Made by a program: the position numbers and the translations under genes
DNA from: Streptomyces sp. WMMC940
GTDB taxonomy: Bacteria > Actinomycetota > Actinomycetes > Streptomycetales > Streptomycetaceae
NCBI RefSeq assembly: GCF_027460265.1
Contig: NZ_JAPZBC010000001.1
Coordinates: forward strand, 2,011,501 to 2,075,500
Length of the DNA: 64,000 nt
Direction of reading: 5' to 3'
Notes under the pieces: generated by a model
Told to the model about the DNA's origin: nothing
The model's input: only the letters and a program-made list of their open reading frames with translations
The model's database searches: none
Part shown: positions 37,660-48,208 of the stretch, piece after piece
How the letters are laid out: each line of letters opens with the position of its first letter
How positions within the stretch are numbered: position 1 is the stretch's first letter

Positions 37660-39846
37660 TCAGCCCTTGTCCAGGTACTGCTCGCGGTCCTTGTCCAGCA
37701 GGGCGTCCAGCGCCGTCCGCAGCTCCGGGAGTCCCTCCAGCTCCGGGTCGGCGCCGACGACGGACACCGCCTCGTCGCGGGCAGCGGCGATGATCTCCTC
37801 GTCCTCGATGACCGCGAGGACCCGGAGCGAGGAGCGCACTCCCGACTGGGCCTGGCCCAGCACATCGCCCTCGCGGCGCTGTTCGAGGTCGATACGGGAG
37901 AGCTCGAAGCCGTCCAGGGTGGCGGCGACCGCACCGAGCCGGGCGCGTGCGGGGCTCGCCTCGGGCATCTCCGTGACGAGCAGGCAGAGCCCGGGGGCCG
38001 AGCCGCGGCCGACCCGGCCGCGCAGCTGGTGGAGCTGGGACACGCCGAAACGGTCGGCGTCCATGATGACCATCGCGGTGGCGTTCGGCACGTTCACGCC
38101 GACCTCGATGACGGTCGTGGCGACGAGCACGTCCACCTCGCCCGCGGTGAAGCGGCGCATCACGGCGTCCTTGTCGTCGGGCGCCATGCGGCCGTGCAGC
38201 ACCTCCACGCGCAGGCCCTTCAACGGTCCGGCCGTCAGCTGCCCGGCCACGTCCAGCACGGCCAGCGGCGGCCGCTTCTCGGCCTCGTCCTCCGGCGACT
38301 TCCGCCGGGCCTCGGCGGAAGTGTCGAGGTCGTCGCCGATGCGCGGGCAGACGACGTAGGCCTGGTGACCGGTCTCGACCTCCTCGCGCACCCGCTCCCA
38401 GGCCCGCGCCAGGAAGTGCGGCTTGTCCGCGGCGGGGACCACGTGCGAAGCGATCGGCGAGCGTCCCGCGGGCAGTTGGTCCAGCACGGACGTCTCCAGG
38501 TCGCCGAAGACCGTCATGGCGACCGTGCGGGGGATCGGGGTGGCGGTCATGACCAGCAGATGCGGCGGCTGTTTGCCCTTGCCGCGCAGGGCGTCGCGCT
38601 GCTCGACGCCGAATCGGTGCTGCTCGTCCACGACGACCAGGCCCAGGTCGTGGAACTGCACCTTGTCCTCGATCAGGGCGTGCGTCCCGATGACGACCCC
38701 CGCCTCGCCGGTGGCGAGGTCGAGCAGGGCACGGCGGCGGGCGGCCGCGCCCATGGATCCGGTGAGCAGCACGACCTTGGTGGCGCGCTCGGCGCCGCCG
38801 AGCATCCCGCCCTCGGCGAGGTCGCCCATCATCTCGACGACGGACCGGTGGTGCTGCTGGGCGAGGACCTCGGTGGGCGCGAGCATCGCCGCCTGCCCTC
38901 CCGCGTCCACCACGGCGAGCATGGCGCGCAGGGCGACCATGGTCTTCCCGCTGCCCACCTCCCCCTGGAGCAGCCGGTGCATCGGATGCTCCGTGGCCAG
39001 GTCGCCGAAGATCTCGGCGGAGACCTTCCGCTGCCCCTCGGTGAGGGTGAACGGCAGCCGCGCGTCGAAGGCGTCGAGCAGTCCGTCCGGCACGGGCCGG
39101 CGGGCGACGGCGGGGAGCTGCGCGTCCGCGTACCGCCGCCGGGCGAGGGCGACTTGGAGGACGAAGGCCTCGTCCCACTTGAGCCGCTGTCTCGCGTCCT
39201 CCACGTCGGCCTTGGTCTGCGGACGGTGGATCTTGAGCAGGGCCTGCGGGAGGGGGACGAAGCCACGGCCCTCGCGCAGCGTGGCCGGCAGCGGGTCCAC
39301 GGCCTCCGTCGCGTGCGGGAGGACGGCGTCGACGGCCTTGGCGATCTTCCAGGACTCCAGGCCCTTGCAGGCCGGGTAGATCGGGATGAGCTTTCCGGCG
39401 AAGGCGCTGACCGCTCCCTCGCCGCTCTCGGCGTCGAGCCGTTCGTACGTGGGGTGGGCGAGCTGCAGCTTCCGGTTGAACACGGAGACCTTGCCGGCGA
39501 ACATGGCGCGGGTACCGGGCAGCAGGTCCTTGTGGGGCCGGTGGACGCCGCGCCCGAAGAACACCAGCTGGAGCCGTCCGCTGCCGTCGGTGATGGTGAC
39601 CTCCAGCCGCTGGCCGCGCCCGCCGTTGAACGTGAGCACGCGGGCGTCGGCGACCTGGGCGACGACGGTCACGTGCTCGTCCAGCGGCAGCTCGGCGAGC
39701 CGGGTCAGCTGTCCGCGCTCCTCGTACCGGCGCGGGTAGTGGTGCAGCAGATCACCGACGGTACGCAGGTCGAGGTTCTCGGCCATGACCTTGGCGGTCG
39801 CGGGGCCGAGCGTCTTGGTCAGCGGTTCGTCCAGCACGCCGTCCAT
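37660..39846 (-). CDS. recG: ATP-dependent DNA helicase RecG
   Basis: Branch-migration helicase for stalled forks and Holliday junctions. 728 residues: N-terminal wedge (OB) domain, Walker A GEVGSGKT, DEQH motif II (VVVDEQHRFGVEQR), motif III TATPIPRT, and the C-terminal ATTVIEVGVNVPNATAMVI, HQLRGRVGRG, and TRIG-box-like end. ATG 39846 (MDGVLDEPLTKTLG) is chosen over the longer frame to 39867, whose additional residues SVPWCA are not family-like. Confidence 0.96.
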   Translation of the reverse strand: MDGVLDEPLTKTLGPATAKVMAENLDLRTVGDLLHHYPRRYEERGQLTRLAELPLDEHVTVVAQVADARVLTFNGGRGQRLEVTITDGSGRLQLVFFGRGVHRPHKDLLPGTRAMFAGKVSVFNRKLQLAHPTYERLDAESGEGAVSAFAGKLIPIYPACKGLESWKIAKAVDAVLPHATEAVDPLPATLREGRGFVPLPQALLKIHRPQTKADVEDARQRLKWDEAFVLQVALARRRYADAQLPAVARRPVPDGLLDAFDARLPFTLTEGQRKVSAEIFGDLATEHPMHRLLQGEVGSGKTMVALRAMLAVVDAGGQAAMLAPTEVLAQQHHRSVVEMMGDLAEGGMLGGAERATKVVLLTGSMGAAARRRALLDLATGEAGVVIGTHALIEDKVQFHDLGLVVVDEQHRFGVEQRDALRGKGKQPPHLLVMTATPIPRTVAMTVFGDLETSVLDQLPAGRSPIASHVVPAADKPHFLARAWERVREEVETGHQAYVVCPRIGDDLDTSAEARRKSPEDEAEKRPPLAVLDVAGQLTAGPLKGLRVEVLHGRMAPDDKDAVMRRFTAGEVDVLVATTVIEVGVNVPNATAMVIMDADRFGVSQLHQLRGRVGRGSAPGLCLLVTEMPEASPARARLGAVAATLDGFELSRIDLEQRREGDVLGQAQSGVRSSLRVLAVIEDEEIIAAARDEAVSVVGADPELEGLPELRTALDALLDKDREQYLDKG

Positions 39847-40014
39847 TGCACACCACGGCACCGACAACCGTCAGGCGCCCGCGGGAACGGCGCGTTCCGC
39901 AGGGCGTACGGCGCGCACCCGAGGCGCCGGGGAGGCGCGGCGGGCGGCCGTCGGAGCCCGGTCCCCCGCGAACCGTCCGGAAACCGCACGGAGCCACCGT
40001 CCGCGGGCGGGCGG

Positions 40015-41607
40015 TCACTCCACGCCGACGAGGAGCGGGGCTCCCGCGCCCCCGTGGTAGATCACCGTGTCCACCGCCAGGTGTCCCGCGCGCACGTGCG
40101 CCTCCAGCCTCTCGCCGAGCTCCGGCGGGGCGTCCTCGGGGAGGACCAGGGTGACGAGTTCGCCGCCGGCCGAGAGCATGCGGTCCAGAACCGTTTCGGC
40201 GGTGGTCGCGAGGTCCCCGCCGATCACCGCCACATCGCCCTCGATGAGCCCCAGCACGTCCCCCGCCTGGCAGACGCCGGCGGACGTGAAGGACTGCCGC
40301 TCGGCGACGGCCAGTTCGCCGTAGCGCGTCGCGCCCGCCGCCGAGGTCATGGCGACGACGTCCTCGTCGAAGCGCCTCCCGGGCTCGTGGACGGCGAGCG
40401 CGGCGATGCCCTGGACCGCCGAGCGGGTCGGGATGAGGGCGACCCGGACGCCCTCGGTGCGGGCCTGTTCGGCCGCGGCGGCCGCCGTGTGCCGCAGCTC
40501 GGTGTCGTTCGGGAGGAGCACGACCTCGCGGGCGTGCGCCCGCCGGATGGCGTCGACGAGCTCACCGCTGGCGGGCGGTTCGCCGGGCCGGGCGAGCACC
40601 GTCGTCGCGCCGGCGTCCGCGCACAGCCCGGCCAGTCCCTCCCCCGGCACCACGGCGACTACGGCCCGCTGGACCCGCTCCCGGGGCTCGGCGTGCCCGG
40701 CCGCCGCGAAGTGGGTGATCCGGATCCGGTACGGCCGGCCCGCCTCCACTCCGGCCTCCACCGCCGCACCCGCGTCGTCGACGTGCACATGGACGTTCCA
40801 CAGCCCGTCACCGCCGACCACGACCAGCGAGTCGCCGAGCGCGTCGAGTCGGGACCTCAGCCGGGCCACGGCGGTGTCGTCGGCCTCCAGGAGGTAGATC
40901 ACCTCGAAGGCCGGACCTCCCTCGGCACACGGTTCGGCCGCCGTCGTCACGGCGGGGTGGGCGCGCACCGCGGGCCGCACCGACGCCTCCCCCGTCACCG
41001 CCTCGGCCAGCGCGCCCAGCACCGCCACCAGGCCCTGTCCTCCGGCGTCCACGACGCCGGCCCGGCCCAGCACCTCGAGCTGTCCCGGCGTTTCCGCCAG
41101 AGCCCGGCGCGCGCCCGAGTAGGCGGCCGCGACCGCCGCCGCGTCGTCGCCGTGCGCCGTGCCGTGCGCGGCCTGCGCGGCGGCGGAGGCGACGCTCAGG
41201 ATCGTGCCCTCCACCGGGTGCGCCACCGCCTCGCGGGCGGACTCCGCGGCCCGCCGGAGCGCCTCGGCGGCCCCGCCGCCCCGCTCCCCGAGCACCTCGG
41301 CCATGCCGCGCAGCAACTGCGCCAGGATCGTCCCCGAGTTGCCCCTCGCCCCGATCAGCGCCCCGTGCGCCATGGCCCGCACCGTGTCGGCGAGCGCGGG
41401 GGCGGCCGAGCCGGTCCCGTACGCGGCGAAGACCGCCTCCACGGCGGTGGCCGCGGACTCGACGGTCAGATAGAGGTTGGTGCCGGTGTCACCGTCCGCG
41501 ACCGGATAGACGTTGATCGCGTCGATCTCCTCGCGCTCCCGGCCCAGTGCGTCCAGAGCGAGCGAGCACCAGGTGCGGACCGCCAGGGCATCGAGGGGCT
41601 GGGGCAA
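40015..41607 (-). CDS. DhaL/FakA-like kinase (DAK2 domain protein)
   Basis: 530 residues. N-terminal DhaL-type kinase domain with the Mg-ATP motif VADGDTGTN (about 36-44), MAHGALIGARGNSGTILAQLLRG and GVVDAGGQGLVA. The C-terminal half matches FakA-type proteins (VHVDDAGAAVEAGV...GLCADAGATTVL...LLPNDTELRHTA). FakA-type proteins phosphorylate fatty acids together with a FakB carrier, but no FakB is nearby; a dihydroxyacetone-type substrate is an alternative. TTG 41607 is preceded by AAGGAGGA at five bases. Divergent from rpmB. Confidence 0.85.
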   Translation of the reverse strand: MPQPLDALAVRTWCSLALDALGREREEIDAINVYPVADGDTGTNLYLTVESAATAVEAVFAAYGTGSAAPALADTVRAMAHGALIGARGNSGTILAQLLRGMAEVLGERGGGAAEALRRAAESAREAVAHPVEGTILSVASAAAQAAHGTAHGDDAAAVAAAYSGARRALAETPGQLEVLGRAGVVDAGGQGLVAVLGALAEAVTGEASVRPAVRAHPAVTTAAEPCAEGGPAFEVIYLLEADDTAVARLRSRLDALGDSLVVVGGDGLWNVHVHVDDAGAAVEAGVEAGRPYRIRITHFAAAGHAEPRERVQRAVVAVVPGEGLAGLCADAGATTVLARPGEPPASGELVDAIRRAHAREVVLLPNDTELRHTAAAAAEQARTEGVRVALIPTRSAVQGIAALAVHEPGRRFDEDVVAMTSAAGATRYGELAVAERQSFTSAGVCQAGDVLGLIEGDVAVIGGDLATTAETVLDRMLSAGGELVTLVLPEDAPPELGERLEAHVRAGHLAVDTVIYHGGAGAPLLVGVE

Positions 41608-41808
41608 CGAGGTCCTCCTTCGGCGGTCCCTCCACGCCGCGGTGGCGGACGTGGGAGGGGAGGCTGGGCTGCACCGCAGGGTAGACCCGGGCCGGGCCCG
41701 GAACCGGGGTGGGGGCGTGGGTGCCCGTGGTAGTTTCGTTCTACGGGCGCAGCCGTTGTATGCTGCTCCGGTTGCCCGATGAGAATCGGGCCATTCCCCC
41801 GGCAAGCC

Positions 41809-41862
41809 ACTTCAGACCACTGATTCCGGCACGCCGGATTTCACTGTAAGTGCATCTGAAGT
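41809..41862 (+). promoter_or_regulatory. Structured leader upstream of rpmB
   Basis: ACTTCAGA (41809-41816) and TCTGAAGT (41855-41862) are perfect complements, enclosing an inner TCCGG/CCGGA hairpin (41825-41838). Just before it, GCCCGAT/ATCGGGC forms another hairpin. The Shine-Dalgarno (GGAG) and GTG start follow within 15 bases. It could be a 5' UTR structure controlling L28 translation, but this is inference from pairing only. Confidence 0.45.
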
Positions 41863-41876
41863 CTTTGGAGTGACCC

Positions 41877-42062
41877 GTGGCTGCCAACTGCGACGTCTGC
41901 GGCAAGGGGCCGGGCTTCGGCAACAACATCTCCCACTCGCACCGCCGTACGTCCCGTCGCTGGAACCCGAACATCCAGCGCGTGCGTGCCGTGGTCGGTC
42001 GGACGCCGAAGCGGCTCAACGTCTGCACCTCGTGCATCAAGGCCGGCAAGGTCTCGCGCTAA
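41877..42062 (+). CDS. rpmB: 50S ribosomal protein L28, zinc-binding form
   Basis: 61 residues, [31 protein letters not shown] and [15 protein letters not shown]. Cys5, Cys8, Cys50 and Cys53 make a zinc knuckle, so this is the C+ form; Cys-free paralogues elsewhere would replace it under zinc shortage. The start is GTG 41877, with GGAG seven bases upstream. Terminator at 42136-42167. Confidence 0.97.
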   Translation: MAANCDVCGKGPGFGNNISHSHRRTSRRWNPNIQRVRAVVGRTPKRLNVCTSCIKAGKVSR

Positions 42063-42135
42063 GTGATGCTCCCCGCGTTCGTGCGGGGATGATCCCGCCG
42101 ACGTCTCGTCGTAGCGCAGCCCTGCGGTTGCCTTG

Positions 42136-42167
42136 AAAGCCGGTCCACCTCTCGGTGGGCCGGCTTT
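42136..42167. terminator. Intrinsic terminator shared by rpmB and thiD
   Basis: AAAGCCGGTCCACC / GGTGGGCCGGCTTT, 13 of 14 pairs, four-base loop, followed by T's on the plus strand. It lies between the convergent rpmB (plus) and thiD (minus) ends. Confidence 0.85.
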
Positions 42168-42210
42168 TCGCCGTACGCGCCCGGGCCGGAGCGCGCCGGC
42201 CCGGACCCCG

Positions 42211-43017
42211 TCAGCGGCCCGGCCGGTGCCGTTCCCAGGCGTGGTCGACGGGGCCGATCCCGCCGCCGAGCGCGAATCCCGCGGCGATCGCGCCCGTCAC
42301 GTACGCCTTGGCGGCCGAGACGGCCTCGGGGACGTCCCGTCCCTTGGCGAGCTCCGCCGCGACGGCCGAGGCGAGGGTGCAGCCGGTGCCGTGTGTGTGC
42401 CGGTTGTCGTGCCGCGGGGCACGCAGCCAGTGGGCCGCGGTGCCGTCGGTGAGCAGGTCCACCGCGTCCCCTGCGAGATGACCGCCCTTGATCAGCGCCC
42501 ATCGCGGCCCGAGGGCGAGCAGCGCGTCCGCCGCACGGCGCAGATCGGTCTCGCTCTCCACGCGTACGCCGGTGATCCGGACGACCTCGTCGAGGTTCGG
42601 GGTCGCGACCGTGGCCGTCGGCAGCAGCTTCGTACGGACGGATTCGAGTGCGGAGGCGGCGAGCAGGGAGTCGCCGTGCTTGGAGACGCCGACCGGGTCG
42701 ACGACCACGGGGGCGTCCGTGCCGGCCAGCAGGTCCGCGACGGCCTCGACGAGTTCGGCCGAGGCGAGCATCCCGGTCTTCACGGCCTGGACCCCGATGT
42801 CGTCCACGACGCTCCGGTACTGGGCCCGCACCGCGTCGACCGGCACTTCCCAGGCTCCCTGCACCCCGAGGGAGTTCTGCGCGGTCACCGCCGTGACGAC
42901 GCTCATCCCGTGCACGCCGAGGGCGAGCATGGTCTTGAGATCCGCCTGGATCCCGGCGCCGCCACCGGAGTCGGACCCGGCGACGGTGAGCACCCGCGGC
43001 GGTGCCTGCCGCGTCAT
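42211..43017 (-). CDS. thiD: Hydroxymethylpyrimidine (phosphate) kinase
   Basis: Phosphorylates HMP and HMP-P in thiamine synthesis. 268 residues with ribokinase-family features: [21 protein letters not shown] at the start (substrate loop), [25 protein letters not shown] and [18 protein letters not shown] with the anion hole and catalytic Asp-equivalent. The ATG overlaps the thiL stop by four bases. No TPP riboswitch is visible upstream of thiL. Confidence 0.96.
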   Translation of the reverse strand: MTRQAPPRVLTVAGSDSGGGAGIQADLKTMLALGVHGMSVVTAVTAQNSLGVQGAWEVPVDAVRAQYRSVVDDIGVQAVKTGMLASAELVEAVADLLAGTDAPVVVDPVGVSKHGDSLLAASALESVRTKLLPTATVATPNLDEVVRITGVRVESETDLRRAADALLALGPRWALIKGGHLAGDAVDLLTDGTAAHWLRAPRHDNRHTHGTGCTLASAVAAELAKGRDVPEAVSAAKAYVTGAIAAGFALGGGIGPVDHAWERHRPGR

Positions 43018-43976
43018 GTGCCCTCCCCGAAGTGGTCCCAGCCGCCCTTGCTGGTCCAGGGCGCCCCGTCGACGGTCACCTGCGGCAGCGCGGACGGGTT
43101 GAGCACCTCGCCGATCACCTTCCAGCGTGCGGGCAGCTTCGCGTCCGGCGGGAAGGTGGCGACGATCGCGTGGTCCTCACCGCCGCTGAGCACCCACTGG
43201 AGAGGGTCGACACCGACGGCCTGGCCGATGTCGTTCATCTGCGAGGGGATGTCGATGAGACCGGAGCGCAGGTCGATGCGGACCTTGCTGGCCTCGGCGA
43301 TGTGGCCGAGGTCGGCGACGAGGCCGTCGCTGACGTCGGTCATCGCCGTGGCGCCGAGTCCCGCGGCGGCCGGGCCCGCGTGGTACGGCGGTTCGGGGCG
43401 GCGGTGCGCCTCGACGAACGCGCGCGGCGAGCGGAACCCGCGGGAGAGCACTGCGTGTCCGGCGGCGGACCAGCCCAACCAGCCCGTGTAGGCGACGACA
43501 TCGCCGGGCTGCGCGCCGGCCCTGGTCACCGGGTCGTGGTTGCGCAGATCGCCGAGCGCGGTGATCGCGAGGGTGATCGTGTCGCCCCGGACGACGTCGC
43601 CGCCGACGACCGCCGCACCGGCGACCTGGCACTCGTCGCGGATGCCGTCCATCAGCTCGGTGGCCCAGGTGACCGGGAGATCGGCGGGGACCACGAGGCC
43701 GAGCAGCAGAGCGGTCGGCACGGCGCCCATGGCGGCGATGTCGGCGAGGTTCTGCGCGGCGGCCTTGCGGCCCACGTCGTAGGCGGTGGACCAGTCGCGC
43801 CGGAAGTGGCGTCCCTCCAGCAGGAGGTCGGTGCTGGCCACGACCCTGCGGTCGGGTGCGGACACGACCGCGGCGTCGTCGCCGGGTCCGAGCCGTACCG
43901 CGGGGGTGGAGGTGAGCCTGGAGGTGAGCTCCCTGATGAGCCCGAACTCCCCCAGTTCGCCCACAGTGCCCTTCAT
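43014..43976 (-). CDS. thiL: Thiamine-monophosphate kinase
   Basis: Converts TMP to TPP, the last step of cofactor synthesis. 320 residues, PurM-like fold: [27 protein letters not shown] metal site, [17 protein letters not shown]-type motif here as [15 protein letters not shown] 43976 is used because it opens the family's [12 protein letters not shown] start. The frame stays open far upstream without family support. Overlaps thiD by four bases. Confidence 0.95.
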   Translation of the reverse strand: MKGTVGELGEFGLIRELTSRLTSTPAVRLGPGDDAAVVSAPDRRVVASTDLLLEGRHFRRDWSTAYDVGRKAAAQNLADIAAMGAVPTALLLGLVVPADLPVTWATELMDGIRDECQVAGAAVVGGDVVRGDTITLAITALGDLRNHDPVTRAGAQPGDVVAYTGWLGWSAAGHAVLSRGFRSPRAFVEAHRRPEPPYHAGPAAAGLGATAMTDVSDGLVADLGHIAEASKVRIDLRSGLIDIPSQMNDIGQAVGVDPLQWVLSGGEDHAIVATFPPDAKLPARWKVIGEVLNPSALPQVTVDGAPWTSKGGWDHFGEGT

Positions 43977-44218
43977 CTCGTCATGCCCTTCGTCGCCGCG
44001 GTGCCGCCGGACGGCCCGGCCCACCTGTTCGTCGTGCGGTCGCGAGCCGTCACCGCTGTCGGTACCGTCGAGTAGGCCCCGTCGGCCGTCAACTTCTGTG
44101 CCCGGTACGCCACGCTGCGCACGCCCCGGAACGCGCGGGTCTCCCCGCGGCCCGCGGCGACGCGATACCGTGGCGTCCCTTCTCCCCACATGATCCTCGT
44201 GGCCGCCCTGGAGGTTCC

Positions 44219-44452
44219 GTGGTACAGGCGTACATCCTCATTCAGACCGAGGTGGGCAAGGCGTCGACGGTCGCCGACACCATCTCCAAGATCCCGGGAG
44301 TGATCCAGGCCGAGGACGTGACGGGTCCCTACGACGTGATCGTGCGCGCCCAGGCCGACACCGTCGACGAGCTGGGCCGCATGGTGGTCGCCAAGGTCCA
44401 GCAAGTGGACGGCATCACCCGTACGCTCACCTGCCCCGTCGTGCACCTGTAG
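44219..44452 (+). CDS. Lrp/AsnC ligand-binding (RAM) domain protein
   Basis: 77 residues consisting only of the regulatory domain of Lrp-type proteins: VQAYILIQTEVGKASTVADTI, GVIQAEDVTGPYDVIVRAQA and DELGRMVVAKVQQVDGITRTLTCPVV. The DNA-binding half is missing, so it may be a stand-alone sensor or a modulator. GTG start. Conserved in actinobacteria upstream of a DUF3515 gene, 20 bases away here. Confidence 0.9.
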   Translation: MVQAYILIQTEVGKASTVADTISKIPGVIQAEDVTGPYDVIVRAQADTVDELGRMVVAKVQQVDGITRTLTCPVVHL

Positions 44453-44472
44453 CCCCCGTCTACGCTTGGCCG

Positions 44473-44949
44473 GTGATGACTCACCGCCGGCTCCCGTTCC
44501 TGCCCTTCGCCGCCGTGCTGCTGGCCGCCGCGGGCTGCTCCTCCACGGACGCCGCCCCGTCGGTCACGGTTCCCGCTCCCCCCGCCGAGGAGAAGGCCCT
44601 CTGCCTGGCGTTGCACAAGGCGTTGCCGGAGTCGGTGGCCGGTGAGAGCCGCCGGGATCCCGAGCCCCGCTCCGAGCTGACCGCCGGGTGGGGGGACGCC
44701 GCGATCGTACTGCGCTGCGGGGTTCCGCGCCCCGCGGGGCTGCAGAGCGAGCAGGCGGACGGGGTGGAGGTGAACGGCGTGGACTGGTACTCCGAGGAGC
44801 TGGAGGACGGCGCCCGGTTCACCACCACCTACCGCAGGACGTACGTCGAGGTGACGCTGTCGGACCGGTTCACGGACATGGGGCCGCTGACGGATCTGGC
44901 GGGACCGGTCGCCCGGACCGTCCCTCCTCTCTTCACCCGGAATCCCTAG
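44473..44949 (+). CDS. DUF3515 lipoprotein
   Basis: 158 residues. A lipoprotein signal is visible: PFAAVLLAAAGC, lipobox LAAAGC with lipidated Cys22. The mature part carries conserved pieces AGWGDAAIVLRCGVPRP, VNGVDWYSEELEDGARFTTTYRRTYVEVTLS, matching DUF3515. The function is unknown. GTG 44473 or ATG 44476 can start translation. The bidirectional terminator starts seven bases after the stop. Confidence 0.9.
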   Translation: MMTHRRLPFLPFAAVLLAAAGCSSTDAAPSVTVPAPPAEEKALCLALHKALPESVAGESRRDPEPRSELTAGWGDAAIVLRCGVPRPAGLQSEQADGVEVNGVDWYSEELEDGARFTTTYRRTYVEVTLSDRFTDMGPLTDLAGPVARTVPPLFTRNP

Positions 44950-44955
44950 GTGCCC

Positions 44956-45005
44956 CGCTGAACCGAATCTCCCCGCACCCGGTGGCGGGTGCGGGGAGAT
45001 TCGGT

Positions 45006-45011
<6 letters not shown>
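44956..45011. terminator. Bidirectional terminator overlapping the ddl stop
   Basis: Perfect inverted repeat with 25-base arms (44956-44980 and 44987-45011) and a six-base loop. The right arm contains the last codons and TGA of ddl; the left arm follows the DUF3515 gene. Confidence 0.9.
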
Positions 45012-46178
<1,167 letters not shown>

Positions 46179-46263
46179 ATCGCGACGAGCGTACCCTGCG
46201 CCTCCGCCGGGCCGAAGGGGCGCGCGGCCACCGAACGGAAGAGTGCCTTCCGGCGCCCTTCCC

Positions 46264-47301
46264 TCAGTGGCGCTCGGGCTTGGCGCTGCGGGACATCAGC
46301 TCCTTGAGCGCGACGACCGGCGGCTTGCCCTCGTGGACGATCGACACGACCGTCTCGGTGATGGGCATGTCGACTCCGTGCCGGCGGGCGAGATCGAGAA
46401 CCGACTCGCAGGACTTGACGCCCTCGGCCGTCTGCTTGGTCGCGGCGATGGTCTCCTGGAGCGTCATCCCGCGGCCGAGGTTGGTGCCGAAGGTGTGGTT
46501 CCGGGAGAGCGGGGAGGAACAGGTGGCCACGAGGTCGCCGAGGCCGGCGAGGCCGGCGAACGTCATCGGGTCGGCGCCCATGGCGAGTCCGAGGCGGGTC
46601 GTCTCGGCGAGCCCCCGGGTGATGAGGGTGGCCTTGGAGTTGTCGCCGAGGCCCATGCCGTCCGCGATGCCTACGGCCAGTCCGATGACGTTCTTGACCG
46701 CGCCGCCGAGCTCGCAGCCCACGACGTCGGTGTTGGTGTAGGCGCGGAAGTACGGGGTCATGCAGGCGGACTGGAGGCGCCGGGCGACGCCCTCGTCGGC
46801 GCAGGCGACGACCGCGGCCGCGGGCTGGCGGTCGGCGATCTCCTTGGCCAGGTTGGGCCCGGTGAGGACGGCGACCCTCCCCCGGACCTCGTCCGGGGCG
46901 CCCCCGGCCGGTGCCTTGGCGACCACTTCCTCGATGACCTCGCTCATCCGCTTGGCGGTGCCGAGTTCGACGCCCTTCATCAGGGAGACGAGCACGGTGT
47001 CGGGGGCCAGCAGCGGCGCCCATTCCGTGAGGTTGGCGCGCAGGGTCTGGGAGGGGACGACGAGGACGGTGAAGTCGGCGTCGCGGGCGGCCTCGGCGGG
47101 GTCGGTGGTTGCCCGGACCGCCTCGGGGAGCTGGACCCCCGGCAGGTAGTCGGGGTTGGTGCGGGTGCCGTTGACGGCGTCGACCAGTTCGGCGCGGCGG
47201 CCCCACATGGTCACCTCGCAGCCGGCGTCGGCGAGGACCATCGAGAAGGCCGTGCCCCAGGAGCCGGTGCCGAAGACGGCCGCCTTGACGGAACGAGTCA
47301 C
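46264..47301 (-). CDS. gpsA: Glycerol-3-phosphate dehydrogenase (NAD(P)+)
   Basis: Reduces DHAP to glycerol-3-phosphate for phospholipid synthesis. 345 residues. Nucleotide motif FGTGSWGTAFSMVLADAG (about 10-27) and the catalytic region ELGGAVKNVIGLAVGIADGMGLGDNSKATLITRG are present. GTG 47301 overlaps the acyltransferase stop by four bases (GTGA), coupling two steps of one pathway. ddl follows 85 bases downstream. Confidence 0.97.
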   Translation of the reverse strand: MTRSVKAAVFGTGSWGTAFSMVLADAGCEVTMWGRRAELVDAVNGTRTNPDYLPGVQLPEAVRATTDPAEAARDADFTVLVVPSQTLRANLTEWAPLLAPDTVLVSLMKGVELGTAKRMSEVIEEVVAKAPAGGAPDEVRGRVAVLTGPNLAKEIADRQPAAAVVACADEGVARRLQSACMTPYFRAYTNTDVVGCELGGAVKNVIGLAVGIADGMGLGDNSKATLITRGLAETTRLGLAMGADPMTFAGLAGLGDLVATCSSPLSRNHTFGTNLGRGMTLQETIAATKQTAEGVKSCESVLDLARRHGVDMPITETVVSIVHEGKPPVVALKELMSRSAKPERH

Positions 47302-48050
47302 TTGATCCCCTCCCCGGCGGCCCTGCGCCGCTGTTCGGCCCGCGCCTGGCGGTGGTCGTACGGCGTCGCCGGCGCCTTCTCGCCGCGGATCTCCTCCAGC
47401 TGCGCGGTGATCGCGGCCATGATGACCTCGGTGGCCTCGCGCAGGACGTCGGGGGTGGGCTCCATGCCGTGGAACCGGTCGAGGTCCACGGGCGGCCCCG
47501 CCTGCACGACCAGGGTCTTCCGGGGGAAGAGACGCAGCTTGTTCTCCTTGGCGTAGGGCGGCATCGCCATGTTGGCGCCCCACTGGGCCACGGGGATGAC
47601 CGGGGCCTTGGTGAGGAGCGCGACGCGCGCGGCACCGGTCTTGCCCGCCATCGGCCACATCCCGGGGTCCCGGGTCAGCGTGCCCTCGGGGTAGAACGCG
47701 ACGCACTCGCCGCGCTCGATGGCGTCGACCGCGGCGCGGAAGGCGTCGAGGGCGTTCGTCGTCTCCCGGTAGACGGGGATCTGGCCGGTGCCGCGCAGCA
47801 TCGTGCCCACGAAGGAACCCTTGAAGAGCCCGGACTTCGCCAGGAAGCGCGGGACCCGTCCGGTGTTGTACTGGTAGTGCGCGTAGGAGAGCGGATCCAG
47901 GTAGGAGTTGTGATTCACCGCGGTGATGAATCCTCCGTCGGCCGGAATGTGCTCCATTCCCCGCCAGTCCCGCTTGAACAGAACCACCAGCGGCGGTTTC
48001 GCGATGACCGCAGCAAGGCGGTACCAGAAGCCGATTCTGCGGCGGGACAC
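47298..48050 (-). CDS. 1-acyl-glycerol-3-phosphate acyltransferase (PlsC family)
   Basis: 250-residue acyltransferase for phosphatidic acid synthesis. The catalytic HX4D motif is His47-Asp52 (NHNSYLD), the acyl/phosphate site FYPEGTLTRD lies further on, and GQIPVYRET is typical. The N-terminus is basic with an amphipathic helix. GTG 48050 with GGAAGG about eight bases upstream. gpsA follows with a four-base overlap, so product and substrate of the glycerolipid route are co-expressed. Confidence 0.92.
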   Translation of the reverse strand: MSRRRIGFWYRLAAVIAKPPLVVLFKRDWRGMEHIPADGGFITAVNHNSYLDPLSYAHYQYNTGRVPRFLAKSGLFKGSFVGTMLRGTGQIPVYRETTNALDAFRAAVDAIERGECVAFYPEGTLTRDPGMWPMAGKTGAARVALLTKAPVIPVAQWGANMAMPPYAKENKLRLFPRKTLVVQAGPPVDLDRFHGMEPTPDVLREATEVIMAAITAQLEEIRGEKAPATPYDHRQARAEQRRRAAGEGIK

Positions 48051-48208
48051 TCGGACACCTTCCTCTTTGGACCTGACTGCCGCCCGGCTGGTGCCCGGCT
48101 GCTGGGGGTCAAGTGTCGCCCCAGGCCCCTGGTCTGTCGAGAACACCGTACGCCCCGCCTGCGACGCCGGGTCGCCGGACGGTCGTGATCGCGGGTGACA
48201 ATGGGCCC

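Noticed and set aside
37336..41733. A plus-strand frame of more than 1400 codons opposite recG and the kinase gene
   Set aside because: Low-complexity Arg/Gly/Leu translation and complete antisense overlap with two well-supported genes.
43977..44218. TPP riboswitch upstream of thiL-thiD
   Set aside because: No recognisable THI-box elements (such as CUGAGA and ACCUGA) on the minus strand.
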